From an uncultured Candidatus Saccharibacteria bacterium (GTDB lineage Bacteria > Patescibacteriota > Saccharimonadia > Saccharimonadales > Saccharimonadaceae): a stretch of DNA of 54,964 bases. A program made the translations under genes and the position numbers. The notes beneath the pieces were generated by a model. The model made no database searches. It was given only the letters and a program-made list of their open reading frames with translations, and was not told where the DNA came from. Of this stretch, positions 33,505 to 41,801 are shown one piece after another; within the stretch, counting starts at the first letter, position 1; each line of letters opens with the position of its first letter. Where the stretch lies: assembly GCA_938041005.1 (NCBI GenBank), contig CALHZJ010000114.1, forward strand, positions 1 through 54,964, in the 5' to 3' direction.

Positions 33505-34386
33505 TTAGACAATAAGAAAGCCCCACTCTAAAATTTGTCGGCTAAAGAACCAAGCGAGTAAAAACCCTACGATAAGCAATGGGCCGAAGCATATCCGTGA
33601 AGTTGCTTGCAATTTTCCTCGCATCATTGATGGCAAGACAAGAAGCGTGCCGATAAGATTCGCGATGAACAACGCAGCAAACGCCAAAAGCCAATTTCCC
33701 AAGAACAAACCCAATCCAAGTCCAAGCTTAACATCACCAAAGCCAATCCAAGTTTTATCCTCCCCATAGCGATATTTTGAGAATAAATATAGCACCATAT
33801 ATATTCCGCTCAGAATCGCAATCGACCCAAATAACGTCATCAAGCTTTTTGAGAAATCGCCAGATAGACATACTTTTATTCCCGCAAAAATAGCGCCAAG
33901 AATGATAAACGGAATATTAATTACATCTGGAAGAAGTAGCCATCTGAGGTCATAGACAAATAAAATCGCCAGCAGCACCAAACTTGCCAACCACAAGACC
34001 AGCAACGCGACTTGCCAAATATCCGTTAACGATCCCGGCCAAAAAGCCACGGACGCAACGAACAGTCCAGCCATCACTAGTTCCAGCAAGATTTCCGTCC
34101 AACCGATAAATGCTTTGCAATATCTGCATCGCCCCAATCCAGCAACCCAACTTACCACAGGAATCAAATCGCACCACTTAAGCTCATGCCCGCAAGATAA
34201 ACAGCGAGATCTATCTTTGGAAATTTTTTTTATCAATGGAGATAATTTCTTTAATTCCTTTTGGTCAACTTTTTCTCCGGCTTTTTTATCTTCCATCAAT
34301 TGACGAGCCCGCAAGCGCCAAATTTGCGCTCCGGCGAAACTGCCTAAAATAGCCCCTAAAAATCCCACTAGTACAAACTTAATCAT
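33505..34386 (-). CDS. pilD: Type IV prepilin peptidase
   Basis: The 293-residue polytopic aspartyl protease cleaves prepilin leaders and may N-methylate them. The N-terminal domain has a CxxC...CxxC zinc site (RCLSCGHELKWC, RCRYCKAF, about 75-110). The catalytic aspartates are probably those of YDLRWLLLPDVIN and FGDVKLGLGL. The 14 codons upstream of the ATG at 34386 lie in the pilin terminator, so that ATG is chosen. It heads the minor pilin operon. Confidence 0.92.
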   Translation of the reverse strand: MIKFVLVGFLGAILGSFAGAQIWRLRARQLMEDKKAGEKVDQKELKKLSPLIKKISKDRSRCLSCGHELKWCDLIPVVSWVAGLGRCRYCKAFIGWTEILLELVMAGLFVASVAFWPGSLTDIWQVALLVLWLASLVLLAILFVYDLRWLLLPDVINIPFIILGAIFAGIKVCLSGDFSKSLMTLFGSIAILSGIYMVLYLFSKYRYGEDKTWIGFGDVKLGLGLGLFLGNWLLAFAALFIANLIGTLLVLPSMMRGKLQATSRICFGPLLIVGFLLAWFFSRQILEWGFLIV

Positions 34387-34411
34387 ACTTCTTATGGTAA
34401 CAAAAAACCAT

Positions 34412-34440
34412 AAAAAAATCAGCCCCATACCGAGGCTGAT
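34412..34440 (-). terminator. Terminator after the major pilin gene
   Basis: On the minus strand ATCAGCC/GGCTGAT with a 9-nt loop is followed by TTTTTTTAT. It splits the locus into a pilM-to-pilin unit and a pilD-minor pilin unit, and could make the pilin the best-expressed end product by partial termination. Confidence 0.8.
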
Positions 34441-34458
34441 TCGTAATTTATCTATGGA

Positions 34459-34938
34459 TTATACGTCCTGGCAATACAATTGCTTTTGAGAACCGTTATT
34501 CTCTAGTAGAACTACAACTGCTGCGTTGCGTGAAGATCCGTTTTGCAAAGTTATATTTGCTGGATCGTCAGCAGATGGAGCTGGCGTGCTAGCAGGACAT
34601 TTCTTGCCACGCATAACCTTGATTTCGTTACTAGCTACTGACATTGAAGCACCAGGTGTAGCAACCTTTAATTCTGAAGATTTGTCGTATTGATCAAGCT
34701 TATCGACATACTTGCGTAGAGACTCTTCACTAAACGTGCCACCGTTACGATTAGCTGAATTCCAATTGGTAATAGCTGCGGCAACTGTTGAAGCGTCATT
34801 CTTCCTTGACTGGTCGCGCTGGCTACGCTGCAAAGCTGGCAATGCGATAAACACCATCGCAAAGATAAGTCCAGCAATAGCCAAGACTAGGACGACCTCG
34901 ATGATTGTAAATCCTTTTTTATTATCTTTTTTTGTCAT
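34459..34938 (-). CDS. pilA: Major type IV pilin
   Basis: The 159-residue protein begins MTKKDNKKGFTIIEVVLVLAIAG, with KKG|FTIIE as the cleavage site, the Glu at +5 and the long hydrophobic N-terminal helix. The globular part ends with a C-terminal cysteine pair (KKCPAS ... LYCQDV), as in D-loop pilins. The ATG at 34938 has AAAGGTGG 8 nt upstream. It sits right after pilC and before a terminator, the usual place of a major subunit. Confidence 0.88.
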   Translation of the reverse strand: MTKKDNKKGFTIIEVVLVLAIAGLIFAMVFIALPALQRSQRDQSRKNDASTVAAAITNWNSANRNGGTFSEESLRKYVDKLDQYDKSSELKVATPGASMSVASNEIKVMRGKKCPASTPAPSADDPANITLQNGSSRNAAVVVLLENNGSQKQLYCQDV

Positions 34939-35019
34939 TAGATTTCCCACCTTTCTATGGTTTACCTATATTTACGCAAAAATGCTTAAGCTTATAATAC
35001 ACTAAAAATATAAGTCAGT

Positions 35020-36234
35020 CTAGCGAATATTAATATTACCAACCAAACTATAAATTGGAAGCAAGATAGCCGCCACCATCGTACCTGCAACTATAGCTAA
35101 AAAGACCATCAAAACTGGCTCTATCGCCGTTGATAAAGCGCGAATTTCCTCGTCAAGCTCATCTTCATAAACCTGAGCGGTCTTGCCCATCATCTCATCA
35201 ATTTTACCTGATTGCTCACCAATTTTAATCATCTGCGGTACCATTGCTAGGAAATAATCTTCATTAGATAAAGAAGCTGAGAGCGCCTTACCGCCCTTTA
35301 CCTTATCTGACGCACGAAGTATGCTTTCACTAATAATCACGTTATTGACAGCATCAGATGTAATACGAAGCATATCAAGCATCGGCACACCAGTACTCAG
35401 AAGAACTTGACCAGTCCTGGCAAATCGAGCCATGTACATTTTCCTGAACATTCCTTTAAATAGCGGAACATTAAGCTTAAAGGTGTCTTTAGTCCTAATT
35501 CCTTGTTCAGTTTTCAGATATTGTACTAGGAAATAACCGCCGATAATCATTGCCAATATAACAAGCCACCAAAGACTACTAAAAAAGTTCGCCACTTTAA
35601 TCATCATAAGAGTTACAAATGGCAACCCCTTATTTAAGTCACGATACAGACCCTCAACTTGCGGAACGACCGTGAATAACATAAATCCGATAACTAAGAT
35701 AATCACTACCAAGACAATTGACGGATACATCATAGCACCTCTAATCTTACTCATCATAGCAGCGTCTTTTTCCTGCTGAGCAGCTAACCTCTTAAGCGAA
35801 TCATCCATTGTACCTGACGTTTCGCCGGCCGAGATCAAAGCTACGTAGACTTTATTGAAAGCTTCTGGATGTTTTGCGAACGAATCAGACAATGATTTAC
35901 CGCCTTCAACGTCAGAGATAATTTCCTGGACTATCTCCTGCATGCGCTTATTCGTCGTCTGCTCCTGAACCGTTCGAAGACTTTGCGCCAAAGGCAATCC
36001 TGCCCCAATAAGTGTAGCCAGCTGACGAGTAAACACAACCTTATCCTTAGTGGTGATTCTACCAGAAAACTTTGCAAAGAAGCTGGTCTTATCGTCTTGT
36101 AGTTCAATTTTTAATGGGACAAACCCTTGTGACGTCAAAAGCTTCGCGGCAGCATTTTCGCTATCAGCCTGAACAACTGATTTAACGATTTTATTACTTG
36201 CGCTATCTCTGGCTTCATAATTGTATTTTTTCAT
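35020..36234 (-). CDS. pilC: Type IV pilus inner-membrane platform protein PilC
   Basis: The 404-residue protein has the two GspF repeats (TRQLATLIGAGLPLAQSL near 68; ARTGQVLLSTGVPMLDML near 270). Three membrane helices lie near 170-190, 215-235 and 370-395. The N-terminus starts MKKYNYEARDSASNKIVKS, the usual KYxYxAxDxxG start. It couples the ATPases to pilin. It starts 3 nt after pilT. Confidence 0.94.
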   Translation of the reverse strand: MKKYNYEARDSASNKIVKSVVQADSENAAAKLLTSQGFVPLKIELQDDKTSFFAKFSGRITTKDKVVFTRQLATLIGAGLPLAQSLRTVQEQTTNKRMQEIVQEIISDVEGGKSLSDSFAKHPEAFNKVYVALISAGETSGTMDDSLKRLAAQQEKDAAMMSKIRGAMMYPSIVLVVIILVIGFMLFTVVPQVEGLYRDLNKGLPFVTLMMIKVANFFSSLWWLVILAMIIGGYFLVQYLKTEQGIRTKDTFKLNVPLFKGMFRKMYMARFARTGQVLLSTGVPMLDMLRITSDAVNNVIISESILRASDKVKGGKALSASLSNEDYFLAMVPQMIKIGEQSGKIDEMMGKTAQVYEDELDEEIRALSTAIEPVLMVFLAIVAGTMVAAILLPIYSLVGNINIR

Positions 36235-36237
36235 TTA

Positions 36238-37308
36238 TTACCCCCTCATCAACCTCTCAAATTCCGTCAAATCGACAGCAAATTCACGAGCACTATCATA
36301 CGTAATCGTACCGTTCTGCACCAAATTGACCAAAGTTCGATCCATCGTCTGCATTCCCTGGTCAGCACCAGTCTGAATCACGGCATCCAACTGGTGAGAT
36401 TTACCTTCGCGGATAATGTTGCGCACCGCTGGATTAGCAATCAAAACCTCTGCCGCCACGACTCGCCCACCGCCGATAGCCGGAACTAGTCGCTGTGAAC
36501 AAATTGCCATCAAAATATTACTGAGCTGAGCGCGAATCTGTGGCTGCTGGTGTGGCGGGAACACGTCAATCATACGGTCAATTGATTGCGCTGCGGAGTT
36601 CGTGTGTAGCGTCGCAAACACCAAGTGTCCAGTTTCAGCAATTGTAATCGCTGCTGAAATCGTCTCGAGGTCGCGCATCTCACCAATCAACACAACATCT
36701 GGGTCTTGGCGAAGACTCGAGCGCAAAGCCGCAGAGAACGAATAAGTGTCGTAATGAACTTCCCGCTGAACTACCACTGATTTTTTCGACTTGTGAGTAA
36801 ACTCGATAGGGTCTTCAATGGTAATAATATGCTGTGAGCGCTCAGAATTAATTTTATCAACCAGCGCCGCCAAAGTCGTTGACTTACCAGAACCAGTTGG
36901 ACCAGTAACCAACACCAAGCCACGAGGGAAATCCGCAAACGTATTAACAACCGGCGGCATACCCAGTTCAGACGCCGACTTAATTTCATTTGGAATCAAA
37001 CGTAGAGCTGCAGCCAAATTGCCACGCTCATGGAAGGCGTTAACTCGGAATCGTCCCAGTGTACCAAACGCAAACGAAAAGTCGAATTCCTTATCTTTTA
37101 GCAAAATCTGTCGCTGATCTTCATCAAGAATCTGAAATACCAATCTCTCAACTGCAGGCTCATCCAATGGTTGAGTTCCGGCGGCCGGCATTAATGAACC
37201 GTCAATTCGCAGCATTGGCGGCAAACCAACTTGAATATGAAGGTCCGAAGCACGCTTCTTAACGACTTCTTCCAGCAAAATCTCAATTCGCAATTCTTGA
37301 TTATTCAT
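36238..37308 (-). CDS. pilT: Type IV pilus retraction ATPase PilT
   Basis: The 356-residue ATPase has Walker A VTGPTGSGKSTTLAAL (near 132), Asp box VVLIGEMRDLETI, His box GHLVFATLHTNSA and the PilT-specific AIRNLIRE-type AVRNIIREGK. It powers pilus retraction, hence twitching and DNA uptake in other bacteria. It lies 11 nt after pilB behind an AGGAGG SD. Confidence 0.95.
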   Translation of the reverse strand: MNNQELRIEILLEEVVKKRASDLHIQVGLPPMLRIDGSLMPAAGTQPLDEPAVERLVFQILDEDQRQILLKDKEFDFSFAFGTLGRFRVNAFHERGNLAAALRLIPNEIKSASELGMPPVVNTFADFPRGLVLVTGPTGSGKSTTLAALVDKINSERSQHIITIEDPIEFTHKSKKSVVVQREVHYDTYSFSAALRSSLRQDPDVVLIGEMRDLETISAAITIAETGHLVFATLHTNSAAQSIDRMIDVFPPHQQPQIRAQLSNILMAICSQRLVPAIGGGRVVAAEVLIANPAVRNIIREGKSHQLDAVIQTGADQGMQTMDRTLVNLVQNGTITYDSAREFAVDLTEFERLMRG

Positions 37309-37319
37309 GTTTCCTCCTT

Positions 37320-39080
37320 TTACGCGGTATCCGCCGCTACCCTATTAACTTCTTCTATTGTCGTTATTCCGTTCAACGCCTTCAGATAGCCATCTTGACG
37401 CATCGTAATCATACCCTGTTGAATTGCCATTCGCTGGATTTCCGCTGAGGTTGCGCGCTTAACAATCAAATTCTGAATCTCTTCAGTAATATCCATAACC
37501 TCATACAAACCAGCTCGCCCAGCATAACCGCGAGGAGTTTGCGGCGTATCTTTTCCTTTTGCCAAGGCAAACGACGTCTGCGTCGCTAGCGGCAAACTTT
37601 CATACCCCAAATCTTGCGCGTATTGAGCAACCTGCTCCCTTGTTTGCGGCAATAATCCACCAACCGCCTCGCGAATTGCCTGCGTTTCCAGTGGTGATGA
37701 TTGATAAATATCTCGACGGCGCGCCACTCGCCTCACCAAACGCTGACCGATAATCGTATTAACCGTACTGGCAATAAGAAACGGCTCGATTCCCATATCC
37801 AACAAACGCGGCAGCACACCAGCAGCGGAATTAGTGTGAAGTGTTGAGAAAACCAAGTGTCCCGTTAAGGCTGCCTGAATAGCCAAATTCGCTGTTTCAT
37901 TATCGCGAATCTCACCAACCATCACAATGTCTGGGTCTTGACGCAAAATTGAGCGCAGCCCAGAAGCAAACGTCAAGCCAACTTCCGCGTTCACCTGAAT
38001 CTGATTGACGCCATCCATCTTATACTCAACCGGATCTTCAAGTGTCACAATATTCACAGTGTCGTTCTTAATCTCCTTGATCAACGCGTACAAACTCGTT
38101 GACTTACCAGAACCAGTTGGACCCGATGTTAAGATCATTCCATTTGGTCGCTTAATTCCCTTACGGATCGTCCTTAATGCGCGCCCAGCGTAGCCCATGT
38201 CTTCCAAATTGAAAGAACTTCCACTCTTATCAAGCAGACGAATAACCACCTGTTCACCCCAAACGACAGGAGAGATAGCAATACGAAGGTCAACCTCTTT
38301 ACCTGCAACGTTAACCGCAAATTGACCGTCCTGAGGAATGCGATGCTCGTCAATTTTCAGATTAGAAAGAATCTTAATACGACTAACTAACGCCGGCTCA
38401 ATACTCTTTGGGAGCTGCATAATCTCACGCAAAACACCGTCAACACGACAACGAATCTTCAAAGCCTTCTCTAATGGCTCAATATGCACGTCGGACGCAT
38501 GACTTTTTACCGCATACTCCAAAATTGTCGATAATGCTCGTGATATCGGTGAATCTTGGACAATGGTTTTAATATTGCCAGCTTCCGACAAAGACTCTTC
38601 CTGCGAAGCCTGTGCAGCCACGTTAACAGATGACAAATCCGTTTTATATTGATCCAAGACGTGACGAACACTCTCTTCTGAGGCCATGAAAACTTTTATC
38701 GGACGCTGGATGCGATTCGACAAATAGTCCACCGCTTGAACATTATTCGCGTCGATCATCGCTACCGCTAGTCGGTTCTGAACTTCGGCCAGCGGCACAG
38801 CCATAAATCTCTCAGCAACATCGGACGGTAATAGAGATAAAATATCCTGACTAATAACACTATTTGACAGATTGACATACGGCACACCCGAAACTTGAGC
38901 CACGCCATGAACTAGTAGTTCATTATCAAGCAGTCCCTCTTCACTAAGCAAACTAAACAGAGGTTTGCCACTCTCAGAGGCACGCTTTAAGGCATCATCA
39001 ATGACAGACTTCTCAATAAGCCCCTCGTTTACGAGCAGCTCGATCAACTTATCTTGGATGTCGTCCGTCAGTAAAGCCAT
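37320..39080 (-). CDS. pilB: Type IV pilus extension ATPase PilB
   Basis: The 586-residue ATPase has an N-terminal GspE_N domain (about 1-150), then Walker A TSGPTGSGKSTSLYAL (near 325). The Asp box is DPDIVMVGEIRDNETA and the His box is GHLVFSTLHTNSAAG. It drives extension. The tetracysteine zinc finger normally found between the His box and the C-terminus is missing: the site reads QRLVRRVARRRDIYQ ... GYAGRAGLYEVM with no cysteines. Confidence 0.94.
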   Translation of the reverse strand: MALLTDDIQDKLIELLVNEGLIEKSVIDDALKRASESGKPLFSLLSEEGLLDNELLVHGVAQVSGVPYVNLSNSVISQDILSLLPSDVAERFMAVPLAEVQNRLAVAMIDANNVQAVDYLSNRIQRPIKVFMASEESVRHVLDQYKTDLSSVNVAAQASQEESLSEAGNIKTIVQDSPISRALSTILEYAVKSHASDVHIEPLEKALKIRCRVDGVLREIMQLPKSIEPALVSRIKILSNLKIDEHRIPQDGQFAVNVAGKEVDLRIAISPVVWGEQVVIRLLDKSGSSFNLEDMGYAGRALRTIRKGIKRPNGMILTSGPTGSGKSTSLYALIKEIKNDTVNIVTLEDPVEYKMDGVNQIQVNAEVGLTFASGLRSILRQDPDIVMVGEIRDNETANLAIQAALTGHLVFSTLHTNSAAGVLPRLLDMGIEPFLIASTVNTIIGQRLVRRVARRRDIYQSSPLETQAIREAVGGLLPQTREQVAQYAQDLGYESLPLATQTSFALAKGKDTPQTPRGYAGRAGLYEVMDITEEIQNLIVKRATSAEIQRMAIQQGMITMRQDGYLKALNGITTIEEVNRVAADTA

Positions 39081-39093
39081 TTACACCCCTTCT

Positions 39094-39324
39094 CTATTTG
39101 GCTGCATCTTGACCTACGAATATTTCAACAGTTGGATTTATCGCATTATTATTAAAAATTGCTGGGTTTGGTTTTTCGACGTCAGGTGATATTTCTCGAA
39201 TAGTCTGTACTTTTGTGCCAGATTCTGGGACTTTTAAGAACGAGATATTAGAGGCGACAATATAGCCGATTGCCACACCCACACCCGCGATCAATATTAC
39301 CATTGCTATGTCTGTTTTCTTCAT
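39094..39324 (-). CDS. Small single-helix pilus-locus protein
   Basis: The 76-residue protein has one membrane helix (about 7-25) and a polar outside tail. It occupies the place of PilP, between pilO and pilB, but is far shorter, and no PilP domain is seen. It overlaps pilO by 4 nt (ATGA type). Probably part of the alignment complex. Confidence 0.7.
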   Translation of the reverse strand: MKKTDIAMVILIAGVGVAIGYIVASNISFLKVPESGTKVQTIREISPDVEKPNPAIFNNNAINPTVEIFVGQDAAK

Positions 39325-39989
39325 GGCTTAACCACCTTATTCTCTAATTGTATTGTTTGTGCTGGCTCGTAATAAGCAACACCTCGAACTACCAAGCTTA
39401 ATCTATCCTCATTTCGCTGGATTTCTACGGTCTTTAGATCAATGACTCGAATAGACGCCTCTAATTTAGTCAACAATTCTTTCAATTTTTCAGCTGGACC
39501 ACTCACTTCCATAGTAAATGATACGGCATTTTCAGATGTTGACCCAGAGCTTTCACTATCAGATCCAGATTGAGCAACGGTCAGATTTTGAATAGTCACA
39601 CCAGTAGTCGTGTCGATAAATTTATTCTTCAACGAAGCACCAAGAGCGTCGGCGTTCGCATTATCTGGCAACGCGTCTAATACCGTCTGAAGAGCATTAC
39701 TTTCACTGCTTGATTTTATAGAGTTAAGCGCAGTATTCGTATCCAAAACTCGGATATTCTTCTTCAACTCATCAACTGATGACAGGTTTTTATCTAGACG
39801 AGAAATCGTATTTTGCTTCTCCAAAAGAATCTTCGAATGAAATACAATTTGCTGCACCAAAAATATACTCACAACAAGCGCAATTCCCGCCAAAAATGCC
39901 GCAGAAGCCACAAAAATAAACATAGTCTTTTTCGATGAATCAATCTGTTGACGCTTGCGTATTGCAACTTCTTTATTATCGGTCGCCAT
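39321..39989 (-). CDS. pilO: PilO-like pilus alignment protein
   Basis: The 222-residue protein has one membrane helix (about 23-48), a coiled-coil region (about 48-75) and a ferredoxin-like C-terminal domain. That is the bitopic layout of PilO. It shares one base with the pilN stop and overlaps the next gene. Identity rests on order and topology. Confidence 0.8.
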   Translation of the reverse strand: MATDNKEVAIRKRQQIDSSKKTMFIFVASAAFLAGIALVVSIFLVQQIVFHSKILLEKQNTISRLDKNLSSVDELKKNIRVLDTNTALNSIKSSSESNALQTVLDALPDNANADALGASLKNKFIDTTTGVTIQNLTVAQSGSDSESSGSTSENAVSFTMEVSGPAEKLKELLTKLEASIRVIDLKTVEIQRNEDRLSLVVRGVAYYEPAQTIQLENKVVKP

Positions 39990-40714
39990 TATTTCTTCTC
40001 CTGTTTTTTCGAGTTACTCTTAAACAAGCTATCCGGGATTCCCTGACGTGAATCTGTCACATCAACCTTACCAGTCGGCGTCAATACGGAAACTGTGCCG
40101 TTATTTGCAGGTGCTAATAATTCTTCCGCATATTCAAACGAGAACGAGAATTGCAACACTTTTTTACCTTCTGAGTTCTCTCCAAAACTAGTATCGCCAT
40201 CTTTTATCTCCTTAGTTAGACTAACCTCGGAACTTTTATCGCCGTCAGTAGTCTGGATCTTCGTATTCAAGATGGTTTTCTTTAAGGTCTCTAACGCACT
40301 ATAGCCATTAACCGCGCTACCCTCCAGAGTAATAGTTTTTGACCCAGGATTGACTTTTATATCCGAAAAACTAACATTATTTGGTGCAACTGGATTAACC
40401 GCCGTTACAACATCAAAGATCCTTGAATTGAGCTTCTTTCCAGAATGCTGCTCATTGATCTTTGTTAATTGATGTTGAATCGTTACAACCTTATTAAGAT
40501 CCTCGACCGCCATCAATTTATCGTTCCTATCTTTAATAACTCCGTTCTGGACCGCCTCGGCTGCAATTTGGCTACCCAAAATCAACGCCAAAACAACTAC
40601 TGCCGCAATCGAAGCACCGCCCACCAAGAACGATATCGAAATAACCCGATTGCGCATAGCCCGAGTCTTCAATAACTCGCGCTTAACGTTTGGGAGAAGA
40701 TTTATCTCAATCAT
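39989..40714 (-). CDS. pilN: PilN-like pilus alignment protein
   Basis: The 241-residue protein begins MIEINLLPNVKRELLKTR. The INLLP motif binds PilM in the family. One membrane helix (about 26-50) and an outside ferredoxin-like domain follow. The C-terminal tail (SRQGIPDSLFKSNSKKQEKK) is charged. It overlaps pilM by 4 nt. Confidence 0.9.
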   Translation of the reverse strand: MIEINLLPNVKRELLKTRAMRNRVISISFLVGGASIAAVVVLALILGSQIAAEAVQNGVIKDRNDKLMAVEDLNKVVTIQHQLTKINEQHSGKKLNSRIFDVVTAVNPVAPNNVSFSDIKVNPGSKTITLEGSAVNGYSALETLKKTILNTKIQTTDGDKSSEVSLTKEIKDGDTSFGENSEGKKVLQFSFSFEYAEELLAPANNGTVSVLTPTGKVDVTDSRQGIPDSLFKSNSKKQEKK

Positions 40715-41757
40715 GATATATTACTCCTTTGTGCCAACCCTACGGCAATAGCGAATTCTGAAGCAATCGGCGCCAATTGCTGTTGATCTGACTGAGAAAC
40801 TTGAACACGCTGCCACGGATCTGCGGTAATTGACTGAACTCCGGTTTTATTCATCACATATCCATCAAGCTGCGGAATAGCTGAACCAAACCCTGATAAC
40901 AAAATTCCAGAAACCGCTACGCTTGGATATCGAGTTTGGAAAAACTTTATAGATTTCACCAGCTCTGAAGAAAAATTATCGAGAGTTGAATCAATCGCCC
41001 TTAGTACTTGACCATCCAATTTATCCGGCGCCAAACCAAATTTCAAAATAAATTGACGAGCTTGATCTTCCTGGACGCTAAGATTCTGAACCGCCGATCG
41101 AACCAAAGACGAAAGTCCAGTTGGAATCATACGAATAAGTCGCGGCGCCCCGTTATAAACGACCGCCAAATCCGTTGAATTTTCGCCCATATTAATAATC
41201 AAACGCGCATCCTGAGAATCGGTTGCTGACAGAGAACGAACCATAGCAATAGCGTTCGGCTCCTCAGCAATTACATTGAAACCAAGATTTTCAACAAGCT
41301 CCAAACGCTCTTCCGCGTAAGACTTCGCTGTACTTGTCAGTAAAATCTCATACTGATTCTGTGCGCGCAAACTATCACCCAATAAAGCCCAGTCAACTTC
41401 TGCCTCATCCAAAGACATTGGAATATATTGATCAATTTGATACTTCATCATCGCCTTTAGTTCTTGCTCAGGAACTTTCGGCACGTCAATAATAGTAGAA
41501 AACGTTTTATTTGACGGCAAGCCGACAGCTACATTGGACGTCTTAATTCCGGCTTGACCAACGGCGGTCATAATAGCCTCACCCAAGCGTCGCTTAGACT
41601 CTGGAGAATCGCCGCTCGTTATCTTAGAATCAACTGGCGTATAACCGTAATGCGACAAACTCCATCCCGTGCCAGTACGAGACAATTGAACCACCCGCAC
41701 CGCATTCGTATCGATGTCCAGTCCGAAGAATTCGCCCAACCCTTTTGCTAATTTCAT
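40711..41757 (-). CDS. pilM: Type IV pilus assembly ATPase-like protein PilM
   Basis: The 348-residue actin-like protein begins with LGEFFGLDIDTNAVRVVQLSR, the phosphate-1 strand. INMGENSTDLAVVYNG (near 190) and GILLSGFGSAIPQLDGY (near 290) complete the nucleotide fold. It is the cytoplasmic ring component that binds the PilN INLLP tail. It lies 44 nt after the secreted protein gene. Confidence 0.94.
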   Translation of the reverse strand: MKLAKGLGEFFGLDIDTNAVRVVQLSRTGTGWSLSHYGYTPVDSKITSGDSPESKRRLGEAIMTAVGQAGIKTSNVAVGLPSNKTFSTIIDVPKVPEQELKAMMKYQIDQYIPMSLDEAEVDWALLGDSLRAQNQYEILLTSTAKSYAEERLELVENLGFNVIAEEPNAIAMVRSLSATDSQDARLIINMGENSTDLAVVYNGAPRLIRMIPTGLSSLVRSAVQNLSVQEDQARQFILKFGLAPDKLDGQVLRAIDSTLDNFSSELVKSIKFFQTRYPSVAVSGILLSGFGSAIPQLDGYVMNKTGVQSITADPWQRVQVSQSDQQQLAPIASEFAIAVGLAQRSNIS

Positions 41758-41801
41758 AACTAATAATAATTATATACATTAGCGTTTTAATTTGCAAACT
41801 T

